A DNA stretch of 5,094 nt from Chloroflexota bacterium (lineage in GTDB: Bacteria > Chloroflexota > Anaerolineae > Anaerolineales > VGOW01), in NCBI GenBank assembly GCA_016215145.1, contig JACRLA010000154.1, positions 1,117 through 6,210 on the forward strand. The letters are read 5' to 3'. The translations under genes and the position numbers were made by a program. This document shows positions 4,795 to 5,094 of this stretch, one piece after another. Position 1 is the stretch's first letter. The number at the start of each line of letters is the position of its first letter. The notes under the pieces are model-generated. The model was not told the origin of the DNA. It saw only the letters and a program-made list of their open reading frames with translations, and made no database searches.

Positions 4795-5094
4795 CTATTG
4801 ATACGGCAACACATAAATCGCCATCAACAGATAATGCGAGAGACAACCGGCGATGACGAAGATGTGCCACACTTCATGGAAGCCGAACACGCCGGGTTTG
4901 AAGTCCATGATCTTCGTGGCATAGACGATTGCGCCGACGGTGAAGAAGAGTCCGCCGAGGGCGAGGAAGATAAACGCCCCCACTGAAAACACCCGCGCCA
5001 ACTCGCCGATGGCGACCACGCCGATCCAGCCCATCAATAAATAAATTGAAACTGTCACCCAACGCGGTGTTTTGATCAAAAAGATTTTCACCGC
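4795..5094 (-). CDS. Hemolysin III / PAQR-family integral membrane protein, C-terminal part
   Basis: The reverse strand is open from the right edge to a TAG at 4795-4797 and gives the last 99 residues; the start is beyond position 5094. Three hydrophobic segments are visible (roughly SIYLLMGWIGVVAIGEL, GAFIFLALGGLFFTVGAIVY and IFVIAGCLSHYLLMAIYVL), fitting the last three of the family's seven membrane helices. The family marks are present: MGW, the GGLFFTVGAIVY stretch and the late H-E-V-W-H pair (H-x3-H), taken to be metal ligands. Family members (YqfA/TrhA-like) are named for hemolysis but are thought to act in membrane homeostasis or as putative hydrolases; the function is unsettled. A GTG near the edge (5089-5091) is not taken as the start, because the preceding membrane helices would be missing. 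Confidence 0.88.
   Translation of the reverse strand, partial: AVKIFLIKTPRWVTVSIYLLMGWIGVVAIGELARVFSVGAFIFLALGGLFFTVGAIVYATKIMDFKPGVFGFHEVWHIFVIAGCLSHYLLMAIYVLPYQ

Overview
The window looks like a chromosomal stretch from an uncultured or environmental bacterium, most likely Chloroflexota (Anaerolineae-like). This rests on the gene mix (CpXC zinc protein, GAF-PAS histidine kinase, DUF5343/Swt1-HEPN pair, small YgiT-type zinc-finger protein) and on the many short intergenic repeats. The taxonomic call is an inference, not a proof. No rRNA, tRNA, CRISPR array, transposase or phage gene is visible.

Layout, left to right. Positions 1-216 (-) hold the N-terminal part of a CpXC-domain protein. It is followed by a perfect 44-bp palindrome (236-279). 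Positions 290-1668 (-) hold a hybrid histidine sensor kinase gene whose GAF domain has lost its middle, with a frame change near 1525-1533. The PAS, HisKA and HATPase parts (290-1510) are intact and the first 46-47 codons survive in another frame. Positions 1669-2009 are non-coding and packed with short repeats and hairpins. Positions 2010-2911 (-) are a two-gene operon: a 147-residue unrecognised protein, then a C39-like papain-fold peptidase, joined by an ATGA overlap.

Positions 2978-4179 (-) are a second two-gene operon, also joined by an ATGA overlap. A DUF5343 protein comes first and a Swt1-type HEPN protein with an intact RNxxxH motif follows. This operon is visibly AT-richer than the kinase gene. 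It is preceded by a strong Shine-Dalgarno site, a terminator-like hairpin just before that site, and a possible promoter. It is the best candidate here for a mobile defence or toxin-antitoxin-like module.

Positions 4428-4691 (+) encode a small YgiT/MqsA-type zinc-finger protein with no toxin partner in view and no leader. A strong bidirectional terminator (4697-4735) separates it from the convergent C-terminal end of a hemolysin III/PAQR-family membrane protein (4795-5094, -), which runs off the right edge.

Apart from the two coupled pairs, the genes do not form an evident shared pathway. The kinase has no response regulator in the window.
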